Origin: Bolinopsis microptera
Lineage: Eukaryota > Ctenophora > Tentaculata > Lobata > Bolinopsidae
Length of the DNA stretch: 64,000 nucleotides
Direction: 5' to 3'
Assembly: GCF_026151205.1 (NCBI RefSeq)
Contig: NC_087074.1
Location: 20,447,765-20,511,764, forward strand
A program made the translations under genes and the position numbers. Position 1 is the stretch's first letter, and each line of letters begins with the position of its first letter. This document shows, piece by piece, positions 43,232 to 53,990 of the stretch. The notes beneath the pieces are model-generated. The model had not been told where the DNA came from and did not search any database. It saw only the letters and a program-made list of their open reading frames with translations.

Positions 43232-46068
43232 AGGGCGGAAGACGCGTGGGCGGAGGTCGCGTAGGACGCAAGGGCGGAAGTTTCCTAAAAGGTTGGACAC
43301 GAGGGCGGAGGTCGCGAGGGCGGAGGTCGATCCCATGATTTGGGCGGAAGACTCGTAAAACGATCACATGTCCTAAATGCTCGACTGGTAATACTACAAA
43401 ACCGGAAACATCACACAACGTACTTCAAATTGTATAAATTTTATAAGTTATATTCAATCAAAGTTATATTCAATCATTTTAGTGGTACTGATTTCGAATT
43501 CTTTGTAACTTTACAAACAAAATACACAGGGTTATACTTATAGAGAACGCTTAACGGTAATATAAATCACAATGTAATCAATCAATTTTGTCAAACCCGA
43601 ATAGAATAATATCACAATAACATAAACATTTCACATAGCACAACATCATCCTCGTACGAATGGTAGTTCTGAACTATGCTGAAGATTCTTCTATCCTTGT
43701 CGCTATTGGCCTTCCTCCTCTTAGGCTGCTGCTCTCCAAGCGAATTCGCTAAGGTCTTCTTGTCTGTCGAGGACTGTTCCATCTGGACTAGGAGATTCTG
43801 ACGTTGTGACTCAAGTTGTTCGTTTCACTGTGCAATCTTTTCGTGTGAAAACTGTTGATCATATCCCAGAAGCCCTTGTGTCATGTGACTCAAACTATCG
43901 AATCGAGTCACGTGATACATAACTTCGACTCACGTCATGAATCACCATGGTCATGATCTCATATAACACAACGGTATGTGAGGACATCACAACATCACGA
44001 GCGATCTGGGATCTGATCTGGCATCTGTAAACTGATCTGGGATATGATCAACTGTTTTCACACGAAGAGATTGCACAGTGAAACGAACAACTTGAGTCAC
44101 AACGTAGACGACTCGAGAGACAACTAGTATATTTAAGACCGATGTTGGGAATAGAAGTATCTTATTATTTAGTTCCAGCTACATCTCAACTACTACAATA
44201 ACAACCATGTACGATGAAGATACAGTAAAGATTATCAGAGGAAGGACTCCTACCAGTCAGAATCTCCTACACGGTGGTTTCCGCTACTCTAAGGATGGAA
44301 AGCTTACCACCGATGGACGCCAAGCCTGGAGATGTGTGAGGAAGAAAGACTGTTGCCGTGGTCGTCTGTATACCCTGAACGAATCCTTGGTGAAAGTGAA
44401 GTGACACAGATACATAACCACGACGCTGATATCGCTGACTGTGAATTGAAAGAAGTCCTCGCTAAAGTCCAGGATCTGGCTGCTACGACGATGACTACTA
44501 ACCACAACATCGTTTGCTCCGTTACTGGTCCCATGTCTCAGGATGCACGTGCCCGCCTCCCCAACGAACAAGCGGTGAAGAAGAGGGCACAGAGAGCCCG
44601 CTGATACGGAAACCCTAGACCTAGAGCGCCTACATCCCTCGCAACTGGAAGAGGACGACTGCAGATCCCTCTCCGGTGAACCTATGCTTCAATACGACAA
44701 CAACCTGGACGATCGACGTGTCATCATCTTCGCAACAAAAAACAACCTGACAGCCCTAGAGCAGAGCAGCAGCTGGTATATCGACGCAACCTTCTCATCC
44801 TCACCGCAGCTGTTCTATCAGTTACTGACTGTCCACGCGGAGATGGTGAACTTCACGGAGGATTCAACCTGGTGCTTCCCTTGCGTCTACATTCTCCTGA
44901 CCCACAAGGACACTCCCATCTACATGGAAGCGTTCGGCGCCCTCAAAAACCTTGGTTCCTTTTCTCCAGACCGAATCATGGTGGACTTTGAGCTCGCCCT
45001 GAGGAACGCCCTATCGTCTACATTCGAGTCAGCCCAAGTGGATGGGTGCTTCTTTCATATCTGCCAGGCTGTCATGAGAGCTGTCGGGAGGCTTGGATAC
45101 AAGGAGGAGTATGAAAAAGTCCTGACAGATCCCTCATCTGGCCAGAAGAACTACACCCCTACACGAATCTGGATACGGAGACTGATGCTCCTAGCCTTCA
45201 TCCCCACCGAGGACGTCATCGAAGCGTTTTTCAGAATCCTGGATGATATACCGATAGGCCTCGACATTGACGATCTCCTGGCATACTTCCAGACCACTTG
45301 GATCCAGGGACTAACGACTGCCTCCGGCACCGGACGAGCTAAATTCCCTCCGTCCACGTAGAATGCCTATGAACGCAGCCACTTCAACATGAACCGGACA
45401 AACAACGTGGTGGAGTCCTGGAACAAGAAGTTCTCTGCTCTAGTCGGACACGCAAACCCGACCATCTACAATTTCATTGCAGCAGTCCAGATGGAACAGT
45501 CCTCGACAGACAAGAAGATCTTAGCGAATTCGCTTGGAGAGCAGCCGCCTAAGAGGAAGAAGGCCAACAGCGACAAGGATAGAAGAATCCTCAGCATAGT
45601 TCAGAACTACCATTCGTACGAGGATGATGTTTTAACCTATATTGATTTGCTAAAGAGTGCTATGTGAAATGTTTATGTTATTGCATGATATTATTCTATT
45701 CGGGTTTTGACAAAATTGATTGATTACATTGTGATTTATATTACCTTTAAGCGTTCTCTATAACCCTGTGTATTTTGTTTTTAAAGTTACAAAGAATTCG
45801 AAATCAGTACCACTAAAATGATTGAATATAACTTATATAATTTATACAATTTGAAGTACGTTGTGTGATGTTTCAGGTTTTGTAGTATTACCAGTCGAGC
45901 ATTTAGGACATGTGATCGTTTTACGAGACTTCCGCCCAAATCATGGGATCGACCTCCGCCCTCGCGACCTCCGCCCTCGTGTCCAACCTTTTAGGAAACT
46001 TCCGCCCTTGCGTCCTCCGCCCTCAAGTCTTCCGCCTACGCGACCTCCGCCCACGCGTCTTCCGCCCT
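43232..46068 (+). mobile_element. MULE with arms of about 580 bp that include transposase coding sequence
   Basis: 43232-43790 is an inverted copy of 45486-46068. The outer part is GC-rich repeats of GCGGAGGTCGCG/GGGCGGAAG type. The inner part of the left arm is an inverted copy of the 3' end of the transposase frame. A second inverted pair, 43802-43869 and 44037-44104 (68 bp, two mismatches), follows. A related GC-rich end occurs alone at 51650-51690. Confidence 0.75.
44207..45667 (+). pseudogene. FLYWCH/MULE transposase, degenerate
   Basis: The N-terminal part (44207-44404) has a FLYWCH-like zinc finger (GFRYSKDGK, WRC, CCRGRL), with HNH continuing in another frame. The 44684-45361 part carries the catalytic region: WYIDATF (first Asp), DRIMVDFELAL (second Asp), GCFFHICQAV (C..H), and after a stop NNVVESWN (Glu). 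At least two frameshifts (near 44398 and before 44684) and an in-frame TAG (45359-45361) disable it. Confidence 0.8.
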
Positions 46069-46612
46069 CCTGACTGGTTCCCCGGGGAAAATGATGATCG
46101 ATTAGAATCTTACAGTTACTCCTCCTTGCACGATGCACAGGTCTCTAGAGTAACGGTACTGCACCACCTGACAGGGCTTTCCAATATCCATTATTCATTC
46201 AAAAGTAATAAGAAAAATTGATAATGTGTTTATTTTCCTTGCGCTACAACTCGTGTTACTAGATCAATCTGATAAAATAAGCGTATTATATATGCAATAT
46301 GTCTCCTCAATGTTGTCATTGGTAGTCGCCCCCGCCCCCTCCCTTAATTTACCTGAGGTACTCTAACAGCCCTCAAGTAGCTCCCAAGAAGTCAGGAATG
46401 TCCAGTGACCATTTATAAATATTCTAGACTTCAGTCTTGAGAAGTTTACGATCTGGTCTGGAGAAGCCAGATTTTTTGAAATCTAAATGGGGACTAATGG
46501 AGACTTTTGGGGACTAATGGGGACTAAAAATCATGGGGACTCGGGGTAAAATCGTTGACGTAATTCCCCAAGTCCCCAAAAGTAGTCATTGGCCCCCCCC
46601 CCCCGATTTGCC

Positions 46613-46862
46613 TCATGTTTTCAGATCATATGCAACATGTAATAATCTACCGTCTCTGAAAATATTAGGCGTTCAGAGAAAACAATATAGGTGTTTTAAT
46701 ATTGAATGGGCGTGGTCTAAAATATTCCATCAAATTTTGATGACGGAATCCTCGAACCATTTAGTACAGTATGCCATCTGCAAAGCAACAGCTCTCAAAT
46801 ATAAAACACGGCGGAATTATTAAGGCCAACGTATGTCCACTGACTTTTGGCCCACCCTGTAT
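46613..46862. mobile_element. mariner-like right end
   Basis: The segment runs from the target duplication of the G-capped element to the complement of TACAGGGTGGGCCAAAAGTC. Its last 185 bp match 29119-29305. Confidence 0.6.
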
Positions 46863-47051
46863 CAAATCGAAATTTATTTGACAAATTTGGTTTTTCTTTT
46901 TCAAATCAATTTTAAAACGACATGGCGGGTTTGAGCCATAAAATTCCAATTCAATTTCAATATTAAAATAGAAAACGATTTGACATCAGTTTTTTTATCA
47001 ATTTTAAAACGATGGCGGGTCTGAGCCACCATACCCCTCTTATTTCATAAT

Positions 47052-48845
47052 ATGTTATGTCATCGCAGTGAAATGTTGACGAGAATCGAGTTTACCAAAC
47101 CGCTCAAAATACTCCTGATGTCTACCAAACACAACGCGCTCAGTCAGCGAATTGCACTGGAACTCCAACGGAAAAACTGCAACATCAAAATCCAGGAAGT
47201 TCAAACAGGAGAATGCATGATATCCGCTGAGCAGAGAGAAAATCCCGATCTGATTATCTGTCCCTTCCTGAAGACGAGGATCCCCAGGGAGCTATGGAGT
47301 AGGAAGCCCTGCTTGATCCTGCATCCGGGAATAGAGGGGGACCGTGGAGCCACGTCTCTGGACTGGGCTATCAAAGACAAGAGGGCTGAGTGGGGTGCCA
47401 CCGTCTTACAGGCTGATGATCAGTTTGATCATGGTCCCATTTGGAGTACGGGAAACTTTCCCATGAACCGTCCTGACCAGAATACCCTGACTAAAGCGAT
47501 TGTATACGGGCACGAAGTTACGGACACAGCCGCTCATTGCATGACCCAAGCCATAGAGCACTTCACCAACAACACCCCTCCTCGCACCCTGGACTACAGC
47601 AGAGCGGAAGTGCAGGGTGAACTTGTACGCAACATGCGACGACAGGACCGTGTCATCAATTGGAACGAGGATCAGGAGAGTGTGGCTCTGCGTGTAAGAA
47701 TGTCTGACTCCTCTCCGGGCGCCATTGCCAGCTTTCAACTGACTAGTTACCATGGTAACACAGCTTGTGATAGCCAGCCGTTCTGGAGTGAATTGTTCCG
47801 GGCCTTCGGGGCACATCTGGAGACGGGGGATCTGAGGAACCTAAAGGGAGAGCCGGGCCAAATCTTAGGACAGCGTGATAACGCCATCCTGGTAAAATGT
47901 GGCAAGGGAGCCTTGTGGCTCTCGCATTTGAAATGTGACTTAATTAAGCTCCCTGCTATGACTTGGATTAGAAGAAAAAACCCCCACTGTGACCACATCC
48001 CAGTCCTGGGAGAGAACATACTTACAGACAGTCGGGCACCACTTCCCTATGTGCCGTACGGTCAGACCCCAGCAACATTCCAGGAAATTTGGGTTACCAT
48101 GACAGCAGACGGAGTGTTCTTTGTTAACTTTAACTTCTACAACGGCGCCATGACCACTTACCAGGCCAAGAATTTGGAGTCAATTCTACGACGAGTTGAA
48201 GAGAGTGGTCTTTGCAAAGTTATCGTTCTTAGGGGTGGGTACAACTTCTTCAGTAACGGAATAAACCTGAACACGATTGAGAGCTCGTCCGATCCAGTAA
48301 GTGAGTCGTGGAGTAACATAAACGCTATTAACGACGTAGTGCGCCGTATCGCAACCAGCAGCAAGGTGACAATCTCAGCTCTGCAAGGTAACGCTGGAGC
48401 GGGGGGTTTCATGATGTCACTTGCGAGTGACATGGTGGTGGCACGACAGGGGGTCATACTGAACCCCCATTACCGGCGCATGCATCTCACTGGATCAGAG
48501 TACCACACCTACTTCCTGGCTGAGCGGTTGGGTGAGGCGGAGGCGAGTCAACTGTTGGACACAGCAGAGCCTGTGCTAGCGGAGACAGCAGTGGATACAG
48601 GGCTAGTGGACCAGGTGATGGGGTATGGTGTGGTGCAGTTTCAGGAGCAGGTGGAGGACCTGGCGAGAAGGATGGCCCGGTACGGTACAGTTCCACGGGT
48701 TACTTTGAGGAGGGAAGAGCGGAAGAAGGTACAGGACTTTCCTCAGTTACTGGAGCGGCGAAGGGCCATGGAGCTGGAAGCCATGGCAAGGGACTTTAGA
48801 GGGGCCTCGTACGCGGAGGCTCGCCGAGCTTTTGTTCTTCATTAG
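47052..48845 (+). CDS. HypX/HoxX-type formyltransferase-enoyl-CoA hydratase protein
   Basis: This is 597 residues, intronless and undamaged, visibly GC-richer than its flanks. Residues about 17-180 are a formyltransferase-type domain (KILLMSTKHNALSQR, IICPFLKTRIP, H91PG..GDRG, SLDWAI), and about 210-330 its C-terminal subdomain. From about 345 on it is an enoyl-CoA hydratase/crotonase domain, with NAGAGG (447-452) in the oxyanion-hole position and NPHYRR..GSEYHTY (E483, Y484, Y487). This domain order and the GSEYxTY block are the signature of bacterial HypX, which makes CO from formyl-tetrahydrofolate via formyl-CoA for [NiFe]-hydrogenase maturation in air. Bacterial proteins have about 550-580 residues. 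A second ATG lies at 47073. Its role in an animal is unknown; a one-carbon or formyl-CoA function is a guess. Confidence 0.85.
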   Translation: MLCHRSEMLTRIEFTKPLKILLMSTKHNALSQRIALELQRKNCNIKIQEVQTGECMISAEQRENPDLIICPFLKTRIPRELWSRKPCLILHPGIEGDRGATSLDWAIKDKRAEWGATVLQADDQFDHGPIWSTGNFPMNRPDQNTLTKAIVYGHEVTDTAAHCMTQAIEHFTNNTPPRTLDYSRAEVQGELVRNMRRQDRVINWNEDQESVALRVRMSDSSPGAIASFQLTSYHGNTACDSQPFWSELFRAFGAHLETGDLRNLKGEPGQILGQRDNAILVKCGKGALWLSHLKCDLIKLPAMTWIRRKNPHCDHIPVLGENILTDSRAPLPYVPYGQTPATFQEIWVTMTADGVFFVNFNFYNGAMTTYQAKNLESILRRVEESGLCKVIVLRGGYNFFSNGINLNTIESSSDPVSESWSNINAINDVVRRIATSSKVTISALQGNAGAGGFMMSLASDMVVARQGVILNPHYRRMHLTGSEYHTYFLAERLGEAEASQLLDTAEPVLAETAVDTGLVDQVMGYGVVQFQEQVEDLARRMARYGTVPRVTLRREERKKVQDFPQLLERRRAMELEAMARDFRGASYAEARRAFVLH

Positions 48846-48907
48846 ATTTAGTGTGAGTTACTTGTGCAGGCACTACCCAAGAAGCTCGACCAGCGGAATT
48901 CCATGCA

Positions 48908-49576
48908 AGTTTATGGTTATGTTTATGGTTATGTTTATGGTTATGTTTATGGTTATGTTTATGGTTATGTTTATGGTTATGTTTATGGTTATGTTTATGG
49001 TTATGTTTATGGTTATGTTTATGGTTATGTTTATGGTTATGTTTATGGTTATGTTTATGGTTATGTTTATGGTTATGTTTATGGTTATGTTTATGGTTAT
49101 GTTTATGGTTATGTTTATGGTTATGTTTATGGTTATGTTTATGGTTATGTTTATGGTTATGTTTATGGTTATGTTTATGGTTATGTTTATGGTTATGTTT
49201 ATGGTTATGTTTATGGTTATGTTTATGGTTATGTTTATGTTTATGTTTATGGTTATGTTTATGGTTATGTTTATGGTTATGTTTATGGTTATGTTTATGG
49301 TTATGTTTATGGTTATGTTTATGTTTATGTTTATGGTTATGTTTATGGTTATGTTTATGGTTATGTTTATGGTTATGTTTATGGTTATGTTTATGGTTAT
49401 GTTTATGGTTATGTTTATGGTTATGTTTATGGTTATGTTTATGGTTATGTTTATGGTTATGTTTATGGTTATGTTTATGGTTATGTTTATGGTTATGTTT
49501 ATGGTTATGTTTATGGTTATGTTTATGGTTATGTTTATGGTTATGTTTATGGTTATGTTTATGGTTATGTTTATGG
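48908..49576. repeat. 12-bp minisatellite TTTATGGTTATG
   Basis: About 55 nearly perfect copies begin some 60 bp after the HypX stop. Two places (about 49236 and 49320) have TTTATG substitutions. Because 12 is a multiple of three and the unit lacks stops in several frames, long VYGY, MVMF and TINI frames appear; they are not genes. Confidence 0.95.
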
Positions 49577-50172
49577 TAAGAATTATCGCGGATTGCGGAA
49601 TACCTATGGTCGGGTGCTTGGATACTGCCTTGATAAATTCAATATGTTTTTTCACTTTTGAGAATTATTTATAAATTAAAACAATTCGAAAATTTTATTT
49701 TATTTCAAACTTGGTATTAACTACTAGTAAACATCTTGATTCCCCATTTCTCAATCGATTATTTTATCATTATCAATAAGTGCTGGGCGTGAGAAGAAAG
49801 TGGCCCGCACCACTTTCCTAGTGATGGCCCTCGACCGTTAATCACTGGTCCAGTCAATGGCTTAAGAATACCAAAATATCAAAAAATCGAAATATTAAAT
49901 ACTACTATTCGAGAATGAGTCACTCTTATAATTCAGAGTTTTCCCCTGCGATCGCCCATACGTGCAAACTGCAAATTCAGGGTTGCTTTTGTTTACTGTG
50001 CGAGTACTAAGCAAATGCGGGAGCATTTTAATTTGCTGTTAGTTGCCAAATATTTAGCATTCACGTGTACGCATTGTCTGAAATTTGGAATTTACATCGT
50101 TGTAAGTACGGTAATTTAATGCACAAATGCACGTTTGTCATGCAAAGATGACGGCTTTATTGGCACGACATT
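49577..50172. other. gene-free spacer
   Basis: AT-rich sequence with no recognised gene or repeat. Confidence 0.4.
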
Positions 50173-50481
50173 ATGATGGTTTATATTGTCATTGCGTTGT
50201 GTTCAGTGTGTTTTACACTATCACCGGTTTTGTCTCAGGCTGGGATTGATAATTTAAAGTTAGAAGGACGTGCTACCTGTGGTCCTCATTACACGAGGTT
50301 GTCTATAACTGTCACCAGGGAGGTGTTACTAGGTGTTACTAGGGAGGTGTTACTAGGTGTTACTAGGAAGGTGTTACTAGGTGTTACCAGGGAGTTAGAA
50401 GAACGTGCTACCTGTGGTCCTCATTGCACGAGGTTGTCTATAACTGTCACCTGTTGTATTATCGGTGATTTGGCGGAGTGA
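50173..50481 (+). CDS. small secreted protein or first exon of an extracellular gene
   Basis: The frame starts with a convincing signal peptide (MMVYIVIALCSVCFTLSP) and continues EGRATCGPHYTRLSITVT, which faintly resembles the start of a ZP-N domain. A 54-bp segment with GTGCTACCTGTGGTCCTCAT is duplicated (about 50267 and 50405), and between the copies lie 24-bp AGGTGTTACTAGGGAGGTGT units. The duplication suggests local expansion of an exon; the stop may not be the natural end. Confidence 0.4.
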   Translation: MMVYIVIALCSVCFTLSPVLSQAGIDNLKLEGRATCGPHYTRLSITVTREVLLGVTREVLLGVTRKVLLGVTRELEERATCGPHCTRLSITVTCCIIGDLAE

Positions 50482-50634
50482 ACATTGCCAATGCCACCCA
50501 ATTAGCCGCTCAGCTTATTTAATACAAATAGTGAAATTCTTTAACTACATTTTGAATAGCATTTAAATGCAGATAACTATTGCTCCACCGATAGTCCCTA
50601 CTACTCTTTATATTAAAGTGTCAATGTATAGTGT

Positions 50635-51020
50635 ATAAACAATGTATAGTGTATAAACCATGTCAGCTTGTACAATGTATAGTGTATAAACCATGTCAGC
50701 TTGTACAATGTATAGTGTATAAACCATGTCAGCTTGTACAATGTATAGTGTATAAACCATGTCAGCTTGTACAATGTATAGTGTATAAACCATGTCAGCT
50801 TGTACAATGTATAGTGTATAAACCATGTCAGCTTGTACAATGTATAGTGTATAAACCATGTCAGCTTGTACAATGTATAGTGTATAAACCATGTCAGCTT
50901 GTACAATGTATAGTGTATAAACCATGTCAGCTTGTACAATGTATAGTGTATAAACCATGTCAGCTTGTACAATGTATAGTGTATAAACCATGTCAGCTTG
51001 TACAATGTATAGTGTATAAA
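50635..51020. repeat. 33-bp minisatellite
   Basis: About eleven near-perfect units contain AATGTATAGTGTATAAACCA and GTCAGCTTGTAC. The 33-bp length keeps three frames open, creating false repeat proteins on both strands. Confidence 0.95.
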
Positions 51021-51188
51021 GTGTCAATGGTTGGTTTCATTACAATCATATATGAGCGTATAATCTCAATATTTTGGGTAATTGAGATCCATCATCCACG
51101 CATTCACAATTAGAAAATTTCACTCAAAAAAAAACAAAGAAAAACAAAGTAATACCCGTGAAATGAACAAAACGAAAGGAAATGTTAC

Positions 51189-51581
51189 CTGTAAGAGTAT
51201 CTTAGGTTCCTTGATTTGCGCTGGTATTGCAGCTTGAAACGTGGGATTTTCCTCCAGTCGGGAAATGAGAAGATTCAACCCTTCCACTTCTTCTTCCAGT
51301 AAGACAGAATTACCTAGACACAAACACAATTATAACTTGATAATAACAACCACTCAACTGAAAACTTCTTCTAAATTTACAACACATTGGAACAAGCTGT
51401 GTTACCATGGTAACTGGCAGTGTTACCATGGTAAGTATGCTGTGTAAAGCTTAGTGTAGTGTAACTAGGGTAACGTGCTGGGTAAAGCTTACCCTTTCCT
51501 CTCTCTTCCATGTACTTGAGATGGCTGTGGTATTTCTCCATAACAAACCAGACCATTTCCACAAAGTAGGGGTACAGATAC
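51189..51581 (-). CDS. two exons of an unidentified gene
   Basis: Exons 51493-51581 and 51189-51313 have AG/GT borders and join in phase 1. They code for about 71 residues: YLYPYFVEMVWFVMEKYHSH, then KYMEERGK, then EEEVEGLNLLISRLEENP and PKILLQ. The sequence is helical and charged and looks conserved. I do not recognise the family. Flanking exons were not found; CTGAAATATTTGTAG is duplicated just upstream of the first acceptor. Confidence 0.6.
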
Positions 51582-51717
51582 CTGAAATATTTGTAGTTTA
51601 AATATTACAGATACCTGAAATATTTGTAGGCCAGGGGGTCTAGGACATATAAGGGTGTACCGCCCTTGTGTCCTCCGCCCTCGTGTCTGGTTTCCCAATC
51701 TTAGGGGATTAGCACGT

Positions 51718-52100
51718 CAAGGTTGTTAAATACGTCAAATTTTCGTGAAAGAATACGACGTATTCGGTTCTAATAAAGAATACGTCGTAATACGCCGGAA
51801 TACGGTAATTTCTATGGATTGTTAAATACGTCCACGAATACGCCATAATACGCCGTAATACGCTGAATTGTCAAAATTAAACATTACAGCTGCGCGCCAC
51901 CCTCATCATTGATCATGCATTAAATAAAGGAGTACAGTTATACATGATAACTTAAATTTGTAATCAAATTTCATGGATAATCCGATAAGATAACATTTTT
52001 TGCGAACGACACACCTTTTCGTAATACGTCAATTTTCGAGGAGGAATACGTATTCGTATTCCAATACGTATTCCCTCCTAATACGTATTTAACAACCTTG
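51718..52100. mobile_element. hAT-like MITE with perfect 8-bp TSD
   Basis: The 383-bp element begins CAAGGTTGTTAAATACGT and ends with its complement. TAGCACGT flanks it on both sides (51710-51717, 52101-52108). The interior is rich in AATACGTATTC palindromes and has no ORF. CA.. ends with 8-bp duplications fit hAT. Confidence 0.85.
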
Positions 52101-52108
52101 TAGCACGT

Positions 52109-53654
52109 GACCGTTATGGAGAGAAGTTGTAACCAAAATTTGATGCAGCGAAGTGATTTAATGGTTAAGCCATTAATTGTCTTGTGAAGGTGTGATTTTT
52201 GCCATTTCTATTGATTGTTATATTTTGATAATAGTACTGTCATATTATACTGGGGCCACGCCCTTATACTATTAAACTGTGCAACATACGTAATAATAGG
52301 CACCAATAGATTAGGAGGCGATCAATAAAGCATCAAGTTAAGGGTATAACAATATGAATAATATTGTGATATTAAAGGTCAGGTAATTATTATACACTTG
52401 TGTTCGTTCTCTTAGTACGTTAACAGCGAAACCAGGGAGGTAATGAATGTGCCTGTGTAACAAGCGTATACTTGCTTTTATTTTTAATTGTGTTTCTTAG
52501 CCATATGGTATTTGGTTAGCATATAAACAGGTATAATATAATATATAGTGAGCGGACTTATGAAATACAACACTACGCAGTGAAAAGTTGGTCACATTAT
52601 TATTCCTAGCAGGAACCCGTCTAACTCTTAAGTGGTGTCAAGACTCAAGAGACTAAATAAATCATTACCTATTTAATTCGTGTTTTTGACACCACTTGGG
52701 GGTCCTAATTTTGGGCACTATTTCTTGGCCAATTTTTTATTTTTTGATGCTGATTTGAAGGCCATTAAGGCATTTGAGCCAGTCAAAAAAGTTTCAGTTT
52801 TATATCTTTTACGGTTTTTGCGGAACGTCGTGTTAAAGTTGATGCCGTGGTGTCAGTGAAAAATGTTACGGATATATATATATCATCTTGCTTTATATAT
52901 AGTAAGATATTTATTTATATAATTAGGGTATGTAATATATTATATAATTCTATTATATCATATAGTATATTATAAAACTGGTCAAGTTATCAGAGCAGAG
53001 TAATATTAGACAGGCTTTGGAACAGTTACATATCCAGAGAACACGGCTCAAATAATAGTATACATTCTCACAAACTGAAACAATTTGCTAGAAACTATTG
53101 ATATTTTGTGTTTTTAAATATTTTTTGATATCTTTCGTTTTTGTTTTACTCAAGTTTTGGTAACTTTCTGTTTCCAGAAAACCATGAGACACACTAAGAA
53201 TACATATATAATTGACAGTGGTACCTTGAATAAATCCGGTAGGAAGGATTCATATCACAAGGATACAAGTAGTATAATAAAGCGAATATTTTGACGGTAG
53301 TCCTTGCAGACTACTTATTCAGATCTGACAAAAATGAGGAGCTGGCCAAGAGGTATTGTTCGTTGAGTTCGGGATTTGTGCCGCACATTTAACAGAACAA
53401 TCGACCAGTCACCACTTTACATTAGCCAGTTCTTTTCAAGAGTTGATTACGTTAGCCTATCGTCTACCACTCGTCCACATGAGCAGTAAGTGAATGAAGG
53501 ATTGGTGAATCTATCTAGGTAAACTATAGGTAAAAAGGATTGGTGAAGTGGTCCTGACGACCGTTACTAATTAGAAGTGCTTACATTCAAATAATACTAC
53601 CAATACTGCAAATATCGGCTTATAATGCCAGCAAATCGCACCGTTTTTGTGATT
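52109..53654. other. gene-free AT-rich spacer
   Basis: Nothing supported. There are short AT runs (TATATA around 52870-52980) and no repeat family I can pair within the window. Confidence 0.4.
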
Positions 53655-53656
53655 CT

Positions 53657-53990
53657 CAGTTCTCAGTTGTTAGTGAGTTTCTCAGTTCTCAGTTGTTAGT
53701 GAGTTTCTCAATTCTCAGTTGTTAGTGAGTTTCTCAGTTCTTAGTTGTTAGTGAGTTTCTCAGTTCTCAGTTAATAGTGAGTTTCTCAGTTATTAGTTGT
53801 TAGCGAGTTTCTCAGTTCTCAGTTAATAGTGAGTTTCTCAGTTATTAGTTAATAGTGAGTTTCTCAGTTCTCAGTTAATAGTGAGTTTCTCAGTTCTCAG
53901 TTAAGAGTGAGTTTCTCAGTTCTCAGTTGTTAGTGAGTTTCTCAGTTCTCAGTTGTTAGTGAGTTTCTCAGTTGTTAGTAAGCCTGTCCG
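53657..53990. repeat. 26-bp minisatellite
   Basis: About thirteen units of TCAGTTGTTAGTGAGTTTC with TTC flank, including GTTAATAGT and GTTAAGAGT variants. 53991-54759 after it has no supported gene; GATATTAGAGATATTACT is duplicated near 54100. Confidence 0.9.

Larger units (their letters stand above)
42845..46604. mobile_element. G-capped TIR element with 8-bp TSD
   Basis: The left end is 13 G then CCAATGACTAC, and the right end is its complement with 12 C. GATTTGCC flanks both sides (42837-42844 and 46605-46612), a perfect 8-bp target duplication as in hAT-type insertions. The subterminal block GGAGACTTTTGGGGACTAAT with its neighbours occurs near both ends in the same orientation. It inserted into a mariner-like repeat. 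Its interior is mostly a MULE (43232-46068), which either nested later or was captured. Confidence 0.85.

Noticed and set aside
48873-49674. long repeat proteins (VYGY, MVMF, TINI)
   Set aside because: They are translations of a stop-free 12-bp minisatellite in several frames.
50608-51113. repeat proteins on both strands
   Set aside because: They are produced by a 33-bp tandem repeat whose length is a multiple of three.
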